DNA from: Acholeplasma sp. OttesenSCG-928-E16
GTDB lineage: Bacteria > Bacillota_I > Bacilli_A > Acholeplasmatales > Acholeplasmataceae
DNA: 64,000 nucleotides
NCBI GenBank assembly: GCA_030266845.1
Contig: JAJDIT010000004.1
Location: 24,557 to 88,556, forward strand
Reading direction: 5' to 3'
The position numbers were made by a program, and so were the translations under genes. Below are positions 27,582-38,157 of the stretch, piece by piece (the stretch's first letter is position 1; each line of letters opens with the position of its first letter). The notes under the pieces are model-generated. The model did no database searches. It was not told the DNA's origin and worked only from the letters and a program-made list of their open reading frames with translations.

Positions 27582-28418
27582 TTAAAGCTCCTTTAGATAT
27601 CTTTTTAGTGCATCTCTTATATCTGGCAATTTATGAAAACCATTTTCATAGAGTGATTTTTTTGAAAGCTTAGAATTCATTGGACGACTTGCCTTCGCTG
27701 GAAATTCATCACTAGATATTGGCTTTATTAAAGCCTCTACACCAAGTTCACTAAATATCATTTTCGCAAAATCAAACCATGATATATATCCTTCGTTGGT
27801 AACATGATATATTCCAAATTTATTAGAATCTATCATTTTTATTATTGCTTTAGATAAATCTTTCGTAAAGGTTGGTGAACCAACTTGATCATCTACAACA
27901 CTAATATTCTTATTTTCTTTTTGAAGAGCAATCATCGTTTTTATAAAATTTTTACCGTTTTTACCAAAAACCCATGATGTTCTAATGATAAATGATTTTT
28001 GATACTCCATTACTAAATTTTCAGCATCCATTTTAGATTTTCCATATATTGATAGCGGATTTCTATTATCAAATATTTCGTATGGAGCATCTTTTTTTCC
28101 ATCGAAAACATAGTCAGTTGAGATAAAAAGGAACTTAGCATTTATCTTCTTTGCGGCTTCTAATAAATTCTTAGTAGCGTTAACATTGACATTCCTACAT
28201 AGTTTTATATCATCTTCAGCTTGATCAACAGCTGTATAGGCAGCGCAGTGAATTATAACATCTGGAAGATATTTATTGACGATTTTTAATACTTTCTTAC
28301 AATCTGTAATGTCTCCATCTTCTTTATCGATGCCTAGATGATCAATCCTAAGTTCTTTTAGGTCACTTACAATATCACTTCCAAGCATTCCTTTCGCCCC
28401 GGTTACTAATACTTTCAT
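27582..28418 (-). CDS. rmlD: dTDP-4-dehydrorhamnose reductase
   Basis: A 278-residue NADPH-dependent reductase, last step of dTDP-L-rhamnose synthesis. It has GAKGMLG at the N-terminus, CAAYTAVDQAE, STDYVFDG, the catalytic YxxxK in IYGKSKMDAE, and RTSWVFGKNGKNF. The length is usual. Its ATG overlaps the rmlC stop as ATGA. Confidence 0.96.
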   Translation of the reverse strand: MKVLVTGAKGMLGSDIVSDLKELRIDHLGIDKEDGDITDCKKVLKIVNKYLPDVIIHCAAYTAVDQAEDDIKLCRNVNVNATKNLLEAAKKINAKFLFISTDYVFDGKKDAPYEIFDNRNPLSIYGKSKMDAENLVMEYQKSFIIRTSWVFGKNGKNFIKTMIALQKENKNISVVDDQVGSPTFTKDLSKAIIKMIDSNKFGIYHVTNEGYISWFDFAKMIFSELGVEALIKPISSDEFPAKASRPMNSKLSKKSLYENGFHKLPDIRDALKRYLKEL

Positions 28419-28963
28419 TTATAATTCACATCCGAGTCTTTTAAAAATGGAGCATTTTTATCTTTATCTGATAAAATCGGATTATCATAATTCCAGCTAA
28501 TCTTGATATTTGGATCATCATATCTTATAGATCTATCGCTTTCCTTATGATAAAAGTTATCCACTTTATATAAAAATTCAGTATCATCTTCTAATGTAAG
28601 ATAAGCATGGCCAAAGCCTCTTGGTATTAATAGTTGTTTCCCATTTTTTTCTGTTAGTTCAATTGAAAACCATTTAAGATACGTCTTTGACCCTGTTCTT
28701 AAGTCAACCGCTACATCCAAAACTCTTCCTTTTGTACACCTAACTAATTTCGCTTGCGAATATGGTTCATTTTGAAAATGAATACCTCTAATGGTTCCTT
28801 TATTAAGACTAAATGAGTGATTATCCTGAACAAAATCATAGAATATACCATGCTCTTCAAAGGTTTTTTTATTGTATGATTCAAAAAACCAACCCCGCTC
28901 ATCATGGTAGATGTTTGGTGTTATTACTAATAGATCTTCAATAAATGTTTTTTCTACTTTCAA
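28415..28963 (-). CDS. rmlC: dTDP-4-dehydrorhamnose 3,5-epimerase
   Basis: A 182-residue cupin-fold epimerase. Family marks: [11 protein letters not shown], the RGIHFQ histidine motif, [15 protein letters not shown], and [17 protein letters not shown]. The start is a TTG (28961-28963) that overlaps the rmlA stop as TTGA, with only a weak AAGGCGG upstream; expression is likely by coupling to rmlA. Confidence 0.96.
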   Translation of the reverse strand: MKVEKTFIEDLLVITPNIYHDERGWFFESYNKKTFEEHGIFYDFVQDNHSFSLNKGTIRGIHFQNEPYSQAKLVRCTKGRVLDVAVDLRTGSKTYLKWFSIELTEKNGKQLLIPRGFGHAYLTLEDDTEFLYKVDNFYHKESDRSIRYDDPNIKISWNYDNPILSDKDKNAPFLKDSDVNYK

Positions 28964-29844
28964 TATTTAATACCGCCTTCTACTACTTTTTTTAAATAAT
29001 CTCCATATGAATTTTTTTCATAAGTTTTCATTCTTTCTATTAGTTGGCTTTTACTCATCCAACCATTATTATAAGCAATTTCTTCAATACAGCTTATCTT
29101 AATCCCTTGGTTTTCTTGTACAACCTTAACAAACTCCGATGCATTATATAATGATTCAAAAGTGCCTGTATCAAGCCATGTATAGCCTCTGCCTAAGGTA
29201 ATCACTTTTAGCTTTCCCTCTGCTAGATATAAGTTGTTTAAATCTGTAATCTCCAATTCATTCCTCTTAGAAGGTTTTAAGCTTTTAGCTCTTTCTACGA
29301 CACTATTATCATAAAAGTATAGCCCAGTTACAGCATAGTTTGACTTAGGAATCATTGGTTTTTCTTCTAATGAGATGGCTTTGCCATCCTTATCAAATTC
29401 TACTACTCCAAATCTATTTGGTTCTTTTACCATATATGAAAAGATCGTAGAAAATCCATTGTTGATTGAGTCTACTGCTTTTTTTAATTCATTTACTAAA
29501 CCATTACCATAAAAGATATTGTCTCCTAATATCATACATACAGAATCATTACCAATAAAGTCATCACCTAAAATAAAAGCTTGCGCCAAGCCGTCTGGAC
29601 TAGGCTGCACTTTATATGATAAATTGATCCCAAAAAGAGAACCATCTTTAAGTAAGTCTTTAAATCGATTAATGTCTTCTTTCGTCGAGATTATTAGGAT
29701 ATCCTTAATTTTGGCGAGCATTAAAATTGATAATGGATAATAAATCATCGGTTTATCATAAATCGGTAGTAATTGTTTTGATGTAACGGTAGTAAGTGGA
29801 TAAAGTCTTGTCCCGGATCCACCAGCTAAAATTATTCCTTTCAT
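28960..29844 (-). CDS. rmlA: Glucose-1-phosphate thymidylyltransferase
   Basis: A 294-residue nucleotidyltransferase, first step of dTDP-L-rhamnose synthesis. It has [38 protein letters not shown], and [20 protein letters not shown]. The length fits the short RmlA type. AAGGG precedes the ATG. It is the first of the four rml genes, all on the same transcript. Confidence 0.97.
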   Translation of the reverse strand: MKGIILAGGSGTRLYPLTTVTSKQLLPIYDKPMIYYPLSILMLAKIKDILIISTKEDINRFKDLLKDGSLFGINLSYKVQPSPDGLAQAFILGDDFIGNDSVCMILGDNIFYGNGLVNELKKAVDSINNGFSTIFSYMVKEPNRFGVVEFDKDGKAISLEEKPMIPKSNYAVTGLYFYDNSVVERAKSLKPSKRNELEITDLNNLYLAEGKLKVITLGRGYTWLDTGTFESLYNASEFVKVVQENQGIKISCIEEIAYNNGWMSKSQLIERMKTYEKNSYGDYLKKVVEGGIKY

Positions 29845-29855
29845 ATATACCCTTC

Positions 29856-30695
29856 CTATGCTTTTTTTATTAGGTAATAGATGTTTCTAATAAAAATTCC
29901 AAAATGTTTTATTGAATAAACTAAGAAGTCATTTAAAGATTTTCTCTTTCTATAATTATAAATACTAGACTTTCTTATTATTTTAATTTCTTTTTTACTC
30001 ATAATAGGTAGACTATCTAGAATATCAATCATTTTCGCTTCTGATTCATACATTTTAAAAGCATTTGAAGAAACATTTGAATCAGTAAAATGATGAACAT
30101 AGGTAACTTGATTATTTGTCTTAAAGGTCTTTTTGTATTTAAACATTAAAAGCCATAAAAAGAAGTCATCTGTTCCATTTATTTTTAAAATATTATCAAA
30201 CCATTCGTTAGGAATACTAGATTTCTTGATAAGGCATTGACCTGGTGAAATAATTTGGTTTCTAAAATATAGATAGGCATTATAATTTGTCGAAAGCCTT
30301 AAAGCTCTTTTATTTTTATAGATTAATTTAAAAGAGTCCTTATACTCATAGATTCCATTAGAAACAAGACAATCAAAGTCATCATCAAAATTAATGTTAC
30401 AAAATGCTTCTTTTGTTATTGAGTCGTCTTGATCCAAAAGTAAGATGTATTTTCCGGATGCTTTTTTTATTCCTCTTATTCTAGATTCATGAATCCCAAG
30501 GTTTTGTTCATTAATGTAAATATCTACTCCCTGCTCATTTAATACTACTTCTTCTTTAGAGTCATTAATAATTATTATCTCAAAAAAATTTTTTTGAATT
30601 TTTGAATTTTTGATAGCTTCATTTATCGAACTAATCGTTTTTTCTATATATTTATTTCCATAATAAAAAGGAATAACAATCGATATTAATTTCAT
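29856..30695 (-). CDS. Glycosyltransferase family 2
   Basis: A 279-residue GT-A fold enzyme. It opens with [21 protein letters not shown] and has the nucleotide-sugar metal motif in LLLDQDDSI near residue 90. No strong membrane segment is seen, so it is peripheral. It is coupled by ATGA overlap to the GT32 gene and lies just before rmlA. Donor and acceptor are unknown; a rhamnosyl donor is plausible given the rml genes. Confidence 0.88.
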   Translation of the reverse strand: MKLISIVIPFYYGNKYIEKTISSINEAIKNSKIQKNFFEIIIINDSKEEVVLNEQGVDIYINEQNLGIHESRIRGIKKASGKYILLLDQDDSITKEAFCNINFDDDFDCLVSNGIYEYKDSFKLIYKNKRALRLSTNYNAYLYFRNQIISPGQCLIKKSSIPNEWFDNILKINGTDDFFLWLLMFKYKKTFKTNNQVTYVHHFTDSNVSSNAFKMYESEAKMIDILDSLPIMSKKEIKIIRKSSIYNYRKRKSLNDFLVYSIKHFGIFIRNIYYLIKKA

Positions 30696-31423
30696 TTTTT
30701 CTTATCCTCTTTATACTTTTCATAAAATTTCGCATTTCTTAAAGAAGAATAATGAGAAATTTTTGAAGATATTACTTCTCCTAATATTTTCTTTAAAAAT
30801 ACTCGGTACTTGCGATTTTTTCGATTATACCAAGAGCCATCATAATAATGAACAGCATATCCTTTCTTTTTACTATGTGTTGGACGGTCAAAATAGATCT
30901 TTGGGAATATATGGATATTAGATTTTAGAATTTGTTCCTTGCCATTTAAAATGAAATCGTCGTAATTTTCCAAGAAAAACTCTGTAATCCAATCATTGCT
31001 TGGAACACCAATAATAGCTTTCCCGTTATCAAAGAGGCTAAGGATTTTTTTTATATTAGGATTATTTTTTGATGCTCCAATAACAGCTGTCGCTAAAGCG
31101 GCATCATTCATGAATCCCATAAATAGATCATTGTCTAATAAATCATTAAAGCTTTTTTTAACCAACACATCAGTATCTAAATAGATTCCTCCATATTCAT
31201 AGAGTGTTTTATATCTAAAATAATCTGATGAAAAACCATATTTTTTTAAATCATAGGATTCTTTCATCCAAGGATGCTGGTTAACATCAAAATTAGATTC
31301 ATTCCATTCAATTATTTGATAGTCTGGTAACTTAGTTTTAAAACTTTCGATAAATCTTAATGTTTGCAGAGATTTTTTATTACCACCAAACCAGCAATAG
31401 TGTATTATCTTTGGAATTGCCAT
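30692..31423 (-). CDS. Glycosyltransferase family 32 (OCH1/capsule type)
   Basis: A 243-residue protein. It begins IPKIIHYCWFGG, and the catalytic DxD motif is in GGIYLDTDVLVKK near residue 87, preceded by YFRYKTLYEYG. This is the GT32 pattern shared by OCH1-like and capsular polysaccharide transferases, often hexose or mannose adding. It lies in the middle of the operon with 4-6 bp junctions on both sides. Confidence 0.9.
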   Translation of the reverse strand: MAIPKIIHYCWFGGNKKSLQTLRFIESFKTKLPDYQIIEWNESNFDVNQHPWMKESYDLKKYGFSSDYFRYKTLYEYGGIYLDTDVLVKKSFNDLLDNDLFMGFMNDAALATAVIGASKNNPNIKKILSLFDNGKAIIGVPSNDWITEFFLENYDDFILNGKEQILKSNIHIFPKIYFDRPTHSKKKGYAVHYYDGSWYNRKNRKYRVFLKKILGEVISSKISHYSSLRNAKFYEKYKEDKKK

Positions 31424-31428
31424 ATCAT

Positions 31429-32463
31429 TTACCTTTTTGTAATTTCTTCTATTATTATATTAGTCACATTTTTATAATCGTATTTTTCAATCTTTTTTAA
31501 AGAAAAATCGACGTTTTGGAGACCTTGATTAATTCGATTTGCCAGATCTTTTGCGTTATTTACCTTAAATACATTATCAATGATTCCGCCATAGATTTCT
31601 TTAAACACACTAATATCAGAAATAATTGCTTCTGTGTGCAGAAAATATGCCTCTAGTGGTGGGATTCCAAACCCTTCATATCTTGAAGGCTGAATAAGAA
31701 ACTTAGCTCTTGCGATAATGCTATATAATTCATTAGAGGTTATTTTGCCAGTAAATAAGACATTGCTTTTTTTTATTTTTTCTAATAATATGTCATTTTT
31801 TTCTCTAAAATTATCTTTGCTACCAATTATTAGAATTTTAGTATCTGAATCTTCTAGATAATTAGCGGCATCTATTAACGTATCTATTCCTTTATGTTTT
31901 TTTATATTACCTACATAAACAAGATAGTTTTCCTTTTTTATATCACCTAGGTCATTATTTTTTATGTAATCTAAAAGATTTTTTGATAAACCATTATATG
32001 TGATGGAAACCGGTGGATGTTTTTTGAAAAAATAATCGATTCGGTTTTTAGTGAAATTAGAAACACTAAAAATATGGGTGGCTTTTTTAATTCCTCTTTT
32101 AATTAAATATTTTTTCTTTAAATAGTCAAACTTGTTATTGTTATATTCCTTTATATCAAGTGCGATTAGATCATGGATAGTAGTGAAGACTTTTGGTTTG
32201 ATGCCGTAGGGGACAATAAAGTGCGGGATAAATATAACATCGCAATCGTTTATCTTTTTATTATAAAAAAGTAAGCCAGAAAGAGAAAACGGATCAGTAT
32301 CATCTTCTAAAACTAAATACTCACCTATCGTTTCTTTTATTAACTTATTCTTGCCTAATAATAGATAGTCGTGTTTGGTATAGTCGAGGTTATCTAAGAT
32401 TCCTCTTAAGTAAACACCTATTCCTGACTTTCCTAAATATCGGCAGTCAATTCCAATCTTCAA
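31429..32463 (-). CDS. Glycosyltransferase family 4
   Basis: A 344-residue GT-B enzyme. The N-terminus is IGIDCRYLGKSGIGVYLRG. The donor side has YLVYVGNIKKHKGIDTLI, and QPSRYEGFGIPPLEA carries the conserved glutamates. The start is a TTG (32461-32463) with AGGAG 8 nt upstream; it overlaps the preceding stop as TTGA. It resembles mannosyl- or rhamnosyltransferases of capsule loci; the actual sugar is unknown. Confidence 0.9.
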   Translation of the reverse strand: MKIGIDCRYLGKSGIGVYLRGILDNLDYTKHDYLLLGKNKLIKETIGEYLVLEDDTDPFSLSGLLFYNKKINDCDVIFIPHFIVPYGIKPKVFTTIHDLIALDIKEYNNNKFDYLKKKYLIKRGIKKATHIFSVSNFTKNRIDYFFKKHPPVSITYNGLSKNLLDYIKNNDLGDIKKENYLVYVGNIKKHKGIDTLIDAANYLEDSDTKILIIGSKDNFREKNDILLEKIKKSNVLFTGKITSNELYSIIARAKFLIQPSRYEGFGIPPLEAYFLHTEAIISDISVFKEIYGGIIDNVFKVNNAKDLANRINQGLQNVDFSLKKIEKYDYKNVTNIIIEEITKR

Positions 32464-33551
32464 TTTTTATGCTCCTGGTATTTTTTTAAAACATAAGTTT
32501 TAATCTCTTCTTTAAATCTTTTATCACTAAATTTTAGGGCGTGTTTTCTAATTTTTTCTTTATCAAAGGACATAGTTTCAAATCTTTTTATTGCATCCAT
32601 TAAAGATTCAGCTGTCTGTTCATTAAAGAATATGCCAGTTTCATTTTCTACTATCGTTTCAAGGGCACCGCCCTTTTTATAAGCTATTACCGGTCTACCG
32701 GCACTTTGAGCTTCTAGGGGAGTAATTCCAAAATCCTCTTCACCTGGAAACAAGAAAGCTTTACATTCGGCATAATATTTTGGAATTTCATCATCAGAAA
32801 CTCTTCCTAAAAATTCGACTTGCTTACCGGCTATTTTCTTTAAACTAGACATCTGTGGTCCAGATCCTATCACATACAACTTCTTATTTAATTTAGTACA
32901 TGCTTCAACTGCTATTTCAATTTTTTTGTAAGGAACGAGTCTTGATAAAACTAAATAATAATCCTGATCATTATTAGAAATATTGAACATATCAGTTCTA
33001 ATTGGTGGATAAATAACATCAGCTTCTCTTCGGTAATGCTTATTAATTCTTTTTTTTACATTGTGGGCATTGGCGATAAAATAATCGACTCTATTAGATG
33101 ATACATTATCCCAAATACGCATGTAATTCATGAAATATTTAATAAACTTCTTTTTTATGTTTTTCATGGACTTGGTGTATTCATAATAAAATTCCCATGC
33201 ATATCGCATCGGTGTATGACAATAACAAATATGAAGCGTATCTGGATTAGTAACAATACCATGTGCGCAAGAAGAACTACTAGAAATAACCACATCATAT
33301 TCATTTAGGTTAAACGATTCAAATGCCATCGGCATAAATGGGAAATACTTTTGATGGTTATTAATTGCCTTTTTCTTTTTCTGCAAAAATGAAGTCCGAA
33401 CATCAATGTTCCTTAATTCACTTGCTAAATTATTTGGATTATAGACTGTCGTATATATTGGGGCATCAGGAAAAACTTTTTTTAATTCGATAACAACCTG
33501 CTCGGCACCTCCCATATTTGTTAACCAGTCATGCACGATAGCTACTTTCAT
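32460..33551 (-). CDS. Glycosyltransferase family 4 (mannosyltransferase-like)
   Basis: A 363-residue GT-B enzyme. It starts VAIVHDWLTNMGGAEQVV and has CYCHTPMRYAWEFYYEY, LSRLVPYKKIEIAVEA, FLFPGEEDFGITPLEAQSAG and RPVIAYKKGGALETI. This branch includes WbaZ/WbdB-like GDP-mannose-dependent transferases, which fits the manC gene immediately upstream. The ATG has AGGAAG. Assignment of the sugar is inferred from family and context. Confidence 0.9.
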   Translation of the reverse strand: MKVAIVHDWLTNMGGAEQVVIELKKVFPDAPIYTTVYNPNNLASELRNIDVRTSFLQKKKKAINNHQKYFPFMPMAFESFNLNEYDVVISSSSSCAHGIVTNPDTLHICYCHTPMRYAWEFYYEYTKSMKNIKKKFIKYFMNYMRIWDNVSSNRVDYFIANAHNVKKRINKHYRREADVIYPPIRTDMFNISNNDQDYYLVLSRLVPYKKIEIAVEACTKLNKKLYVIGSGPQMSSLKKIAGKQVEFLGRVSDDEIPKYYAECKAFLFPGEEDFGITPLEAQSAGRPVIAYKKGGALETIVENETGIFFNEQTAESLMDAIKRFETMSFDKEKIRKHALKFSDKRFKEEIKTYVLKKYQEHKN

Positions 33552-33563
33552 TTTATCTTCCTT

Positions 33564-34586
33564 CTAGAAATCGTTTTTAGCGATTTCTTTAATTTTATTA
33601 ATCTCGCTTTTTTTGGCAACTAAAATCTTGTTATCTGTTTCAACAATAATTAGATCTTCTACACCGATTAAGGATACTGACTTTTTTCTAGCGATTACTA
33701 TGTTGTTTTTGGAGTCGCATTCGATAAGTTTATCTGAAATGTTGATACTTCCGTTTTTATTTTCATTTAAAATATCTATTAGTGAATTATAACTTCCAAC
33801 GTCATTCCAGCCTATATCTACTGGAATCACCTTAATGTTGTTAGCTTTTTCCATAATGGCGTAATCTATTGATTTTCGTTCAAATTCATTAAATAAATCC
33901 TTTAAACTACCATCTTCATTAGCTATTTTCATTAAAGTTTGATAATGTGAGTTGGCGTGTTCCATAAATGCCTTATAGATCGTATTTTCGGTAAATATAA
34001 ACATTCCTGAATTCCATAAATATTTTTTCTCTAATAGATATTTGGTGGCCGTCTTAAGGTCTGGCTTTTCCCTAAAACTAATCGCATCAAATACATCATT
34101 AATTTTAAATTCTTTATCTAATTCGATATATCCATAATTTGTTTCTGGTTTAGTTGGTTTAATACCAAAAGTCACGATGAATCCTTCTTTTGCTACTTTC
34201 TCTGCTTTTAAAATATTATGTCTAAACTGTTCTTCATTTTTAATTATATGGTCAGAAGCTAAAACAACAATTGTTGGATTATCAAAATGTTTTTTAATAT
34301 TTAATACCCCAAAGCCTATGGCAGCGGCAGTATCTTTAAACATAGGTTCAATTATAAAATTACTGATTGGAAAATCCGGTAAAACTTCCTTAATAATATT
34401 TTGCTGAGTCGAATTAGTAGCAATGAAAATATTAGAAAGTGGAATAATTGGCAAAATCCTATCAAGGGTTTCTTTGATCATAGGTTTTCCAGTAAATAAA
34501 TCTAAAACTTGTTTTGGATGTTCCTTGGTTGATAGTGGCCAAAACCTTTCACCAAGACCACCTGCCATTATTAAGGCAACTAACAT
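33564..34586 (-). CDS. manC: Mannose-1-phosphate guanylyltransferase
   Basis: A 340-residue enzyme making GDP-mannose from mannose 1-phosphate and GTP. It has IMAGGLGERFWPLST, PKQVLDLFTGKPMI, the VLASDHII motif, FREKPD, WNSGMFIF and VDIGWNDVGSY. It lacks the C-terminal isomerase domain of bifunctional ManC/AlgA, so it is the short type. I chose ATG 34584-34586, with AAAAAGGAG just upstream; an ATG 21 bp earlier overlaps uvrB but has no binding site. Phosphomannomutase is not in the window. Confidence 0.95.
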   Translation of the reverse strand: MLVALIMAGGLGERFWPLSTKEHPKQVLDLFTGKPMIKETLDRILPIIPLSNIFIATNSTQQNIIKEVLPDFPISNFIIEPMFKDTAAAIGFGVLNIKKHFDNPTIVVLASDHIIKNEEQFRHNILKAEKVAKEGFIVTFGIKPTKPETNYGYIELDKEFKINDVFDAISFREKPDLKTATKYLLEKKYLWNSGMFIFTENTIYKAFMEHANSHYQTLMKIANEDGSLKDLFNEFERKSIDYAIMEKANNIKVIPVDIGWNDVGSYNSLIDILNENKNGSINISDKLIECDSKNNIVIARKKSVSLIGVEDLIIVETDNKILVAKKSEINKIKEIAKNDF

Positions 34587-34599
34587 ATTTTTCTCCTTT

Positions 34600-36549
34600 T
34601 TAACCATTACTTTTTAATTCGAACAACAAGTCCCTTAACTCAGCTGCTTTTTCAAAATCTAGATTCTTAGCTGCTTCCTTCATCGCTTTTTCGAGACGAT
34701 TCATTTCTTTTTGGGTGACCTTTTTTGAATTGTCTTTTAAAAGGTCTTCTAATATATCTTCTTTCATTGAAATTTTATCTAGTATATCTTTTTTGATAGT
34801 TACTGGTGATACATTATTTCCCTTATTAAAGCTTTCTTGTAAAGCTCTCCTTCTATTGGTTTCATCAATAGCAACTCTCATGCTTTCACTGATTGTATCT
34901 GCATACATTATAACATAGCCATTTTCGTTTCTAGCGGCTCGGCCGATTGTTTGAATTAGGCTTCTTTCCGAACGTAAGAAGCCTTGTTTATCAGCATCTA
35001 AAATCGCTACTAAGGAAACCTCTGGCAAATCTAATCCTTCTCTTAGTAAATTGATTCCAACCAAAACATCATACTTTCCAACTCTTAGATCTCTTAAGAT
35101 GGTAAGTCGTTCTAGTGATTTTATTTCACTATGTAAATAGGCTACCTTTAATCCTAATTTTTTAAAGTAGGCTGTTAACTCTTCGCTCATCCTAATGGTT
35201 AGTGTGGTAACAAGTATTCTTTCATCTTTTTCAATTCTCTTTTTTATCTCAAAAAATAAGTCATCCATCTGACCTTCGCTTTTCCTTACCTCAATGATTG
35301 GATCTAGTAAATATGTTGGCCTAATGATCTGTTCAACAACTGGGATATTCTTGCTTAATTCATAGTCACCAGGAGTTGCAGATAAATAAACAACCTTATC
35401 TAGCTTACTTTCAAACTCCTCAAAATTTAATGGTCTATTATCGAGAGCACTAGGTAATCTAAAACCATAATCTACTAAAGTTTGTTTTCTTGATCTATCC
35501 CCTCTATACATTCCTCTTACCTGAGAGACTGTAACATGTGATTCATCGATAATCATTAAAAAGTCATCGCCAAAAAAATCGATTAATGTGGCTGGGGTTT
35601 CCCCCTCTTCTCTAAGTGCTAGATGTCTTGAATAGTTTTCTACTCCTGAAGTCATTCCCATCTCCTCTAGCATTTCAATATCATAGTTTGTCCGCATTTC
35701 TATTCTTTGAGCTTCTAACAGTTGATTGTTTTCTTTAAAATATTTGATTCTTTCTGCTAATTCTTCTTTGATTCGTCTTAATGATTCTTGTAATTTGTCC
35801 TTATTTGTAACGAACAAAGTATTGGGAAAAATCGTAACATATTGTAGAGATTCAATTGCTTTTCCAGTTACCACATCAAATCTTTTAATAGTTTCAATAT
35901 CATCACCAAAAAAAGTTATTCTAATGCCTTGGGAATGCTTATTAGAAGGTATTATTTCGATACTTTCGCCTCTAACTCTAAATGTACCTCTTTTAAAGTC
36001 TATATCATTTCTTTCATATGCTAAGTCAATCAGTTTATTAATAAGTTTATTTCTTCCAAATGATTCACCATTTCTTAGTACCACTAGTGAATTCTTATAA
36101 TCATCTGGGTCTCCTATTCCATATATACAAGATACAGATGCCACGACTATTACATCTTCACTATCAAGCAAAGAGGCAGTTGCGCTATGACGCATCTCAT
36201 CTATTTCATCATTAATTGATGCATCTTTTTCAATATAAGTATCCTTAGAAACAACATATGCTTCTGGCTGATAATAATCATAATAAGAAATAAAAAATTC
36301 CACTCTGTTTTCTGGAAAAAAAGACTTTAATTCTCCATATAACTGCCCAGCTAATGTCTTATTATGTGCCAGTACTAGTGTTTTTTTCTTAGTTTTTTCA
36401 ATTAGTTTGGCAATAGTAAAAGTCTTACCGGTACCTGTTGCCCCAAGTAAGACTTGTTGTTTAATCCCTGACTCTATGTTTTTTTCTAGGGTATCAATAG
36501 CTTTAATTTGATCCCCTTTTGGTTCATAGGGCGAAACTAATTTAAACAT
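34600..36549 (-). CDS. uvrB: Excinuclease ABC subunit B
   Basis: A 649-residue DNA repair helicase-like protein. The Walker A motif [11 protein letters not shown] is at 35-45. The beta-hairpin region [12 protein letters not shown], the [17 protein letters not shown] box, the helicase motifs and the C-terminal UVR domain ([17 protein letters not shown]) are all present, so it should be active with UvrA and UvrC. The length is normal. GGTGAT precedes the ATG. It has a TATAAT box behind a terminator, and its end is only 14 bp from manC with no terminator between, so it heads the polysaccharide operon. uvrA is not next to it, unlike in most Bacillota. Confidence 0.98.
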   Translation of the reverse strand: MFKLVSPYEPKGDQIKAIDTLEKNIESGIKQQVLLGATGTGKTFTIAKLIEKTKKKTLVLAHNKTLAGQLYGELKSFFPENRVEFFISYYDYYQPEAYVVSKDTYIEKDASINDEIDEMRHSATASLLDSEDVIVVASVSCIYGIGDPDDYKNSLVVLRNGESFGRNKLINKLIDLAYERNDIDFKRGTFRVRGESIEIIPSNKHSQGIRITFFGDDIETIKRFDVVTGKAIESLQYVTIFPNTLFVTNKDKLQESLRRIKEELAERIKYFKENNQLLEAQRIEMRTNYDIEMLEEMGMTSGVENYSRHLALREEGETPATLIDFFGDDFLMIIDESHVTVSQVRGMYRGDRSRKQTLVDYGFRLPSALDNRPLNFEEFESKLDKVVYLSATPGDYELSKNIPVVEQIIRPTYLLDPIIEVRKSEGQMDDLFFEIKKRIEKDERILVTTLTIRMSEELTAYFKKLGLKVAYLHSEIKSLERLTILRDLRVGKYDVLVGINLLREGLDLPEVSLVAILDADKQGFLRSERSLIQTIGRAARNENGYVIMYADTISESMRVAIDETNRRRALQESFNKGNNVSPVTIKKDILDKISMKEDILEDLLKDNSKKVTQKEMNRLEKAMKEAAKNLDFEKAAELRDLLFELKSNG

Positions 36550-36561
36550 TTATATCACCAC

Positions 36562-36573
36562 AATTATTATAGC
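36562..36573 (-). promoter_or_regulatory. -10 region of uvrB and the polysaccharide operon
   Basis: The minus strand reads GCTATAATAATTG just after the terminator of the upstream gene and before GGTGAT and the uvrB ATG. The -35 is not clear. Confidence 0.5.
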
Positions 36574-36608
36574 ATAAAAAAGGAAAGTATTATAAATACT
36601 TATCCTTT
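36574..36608 (-). terminator. Terminator of the sugar-transferase gene
   Basis: On the minus strand AAAGGATAAGTATT pairs with AATACTTTCCTTT with one bulged mismatch pair, followed by TTTTTTAT. It separates this gene from uvrB. Confidence 0.85.
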
Positions 36609-38116
36609 TAATTAAAGCTATTTATTTCATCCTTTTTATTTCTTTTTTTTGGTTCTTTATTGTAGGTCACATTTAGGATATATTCACTATTTAGCACTTT
36701 GATATTTTTTATTTCTAAAATTTCCTCTAAAGACCTATTTTCATATTTTCCTAAGCCGGCAGTCTTAGATAACATTACCCTAATTGTTAATAAGATAATA
36801 GAGATGTCTAATAGCAATGAATAATTCCTAACATACATTAAGTCATATCTTAATCGCTCTAAATCAGGCGTATCATAACTGCCATAAATATGTGATAATC
36901 CAGTAATTCCTGGTTTGACATTTGCCCTAAAAGAAAATTCAGGATCTTTTTTTGTGGCTTCTTCTATAATATTTGGTAGTAGCGGTCTTGGACCAACGAT
37001 CGACATATTCCCTTTTAGAACATTTAAAAATTGTGGCAATTCATCAATTCTTGAAGCTCTGATAATTTTTCCAAACTTTGTTATTCGATCATCATCTTTA
37101 GTGGCTAGTGTTTTTTCATCTGAATCAACTTTCATTGATCTGAATTTATACATCATGAAAGGCTTATTATGGATCCCTAACCGAACTTGTTTATAAATAA
37201 TTGGTCCGCCATCTTGAAGCTTGATAATTATTGCCACTATAAGCATCGGTATGCAAGCAATTAATAAAATAATAGTTGTAAAAAATAAATCGAAAATCCG
37301 TTTAAAAAATCTTGATTCTGGTGATAAATGCATTGTTTTTTGTTTGAAAACTAGCGTATCATTTACTACGTCAAATTCTGACCTTTGCATCTCTATCTCA
37401 TAAGTTTTAGGTACTAAATAAAGCCCCTTATATGTTTTTTGTAAGATATAAGTGACTAACATGTTTTTAGCTTCACTAGATAGTCCATCGGTTATGTATA
37501 TGTCATCAACATTTGATATACACTCTTTAAGGCTATTAGGTAGTGGATCCTCTTCGTTATAAAAAACAACATAGCGAATAATCTTATAGTGATGTTTATC
37601 TATTAGAAATTCTTTAAAAAGTTGAAGAACATTAGCTTTTGGACCATAAATTAAAACAATTCTCTGGTTTAGTTTATTCATTATCTTTGATAAAAATAAT
37701 TTAAATAATGACATTGCAAAAACTTGAAGGGCAAGCAATATTAATGGCGCAAATAATTGCGAAAAGTAGAGATCTTTATGAAATCCTTTCCCAATCAATA
37801 AAACTAGAAAAAATAAAGCATTACCTAAAAACAATGCTAAAAACTGTGAAGTCATCACATTGATATACTGTCTACTTATGACTGAAACTTGATAAGTCAA
37901 AAAGAAAACTACCATGATGCCTAAATAGATTATTAGGATATAAAAGACATCACGATAGATTGAGAATAATGTATCAAAAGATGGATATGCTCCATAAGTT
38001 ATATAATGATCGATTTTTGAGGATAATAAAAACATGAAAAACAATATAGCAATATCTATAAATAACTCAATGAATCTCGATAATTTTCCATTCCAAAAGT
38101 TTTTATGTTTTCTCAA
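36608..38116 (-). CDS. Polyprenyl-phosphate sugar-1-phosphate transferase (WbaP/WcaJ-like)
   Basis: A 502-residue initiating enzyme for surface polysaccharide. The N-terminal half has four or five membrane helices and a soluble middle domain. The C-terminal catalytic domain has the family motifs KRIFDLFF, GGPIIYKQVRLG, MYKFRSMKVDSD, RASRIDELPQFLNVLKG and SIVGPRP. It loads the first sugar onto undecaprenyl phosphate. The start is a TTG with GGGAG 7 nt upstream. It follows pyk by 41 bp without a terminator and ends in one, so it may be transcribed with pyk rather than with the rest of the polysaccharide locus. Confidence 0.93.
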   Translation of the reverse strand: MRKHKNFWNGKLSRFIELFIDIAILFFMFLLSSKIDHYITYGAYPSFDTLFSIYRDVFYILIIYLGIMVVFFLTYQVSVISRQYINVMTSQFLALFLGNALFFLVLLIGKGFHKDLYFSQLFAPLILLALQVFAMSLFKLFLSKIMNKLNQRIVLIYGPKANVLQLFKEFLIDKHHYKIIRYVVFYNEEDPLPNSLKECISNVDDIYITDGLSSEAKNMLVTYILQKTYKGLYLVPKTYEIEMQRSEFDVVNDTLVFKQKTMHLSPESRFFKRIFDLFFTTIILLIACIPMLIVAIIIKLQDGGPIIYKQVRLGIHNKPFMMYKFRSMKVDSDEKTLATKDDDRITKFGKIIRASRIDELPQFLNVLKGNMSIVGPRPLLPNIIEEATKKDPEFSFRANVKPGITGLSHIYGSYDTPDLERLRYDLMYVRNYSLLLDISIILLTIRVMLSKTAGLGKYENRSLEEILEIKNIKVLNSEYILNVTYNKEPKKRNKKDEINSFN

Positions 38117-38157
38117 ACCCTGACTCCCTTACAGACCACTAAGTAATAATATAACTA

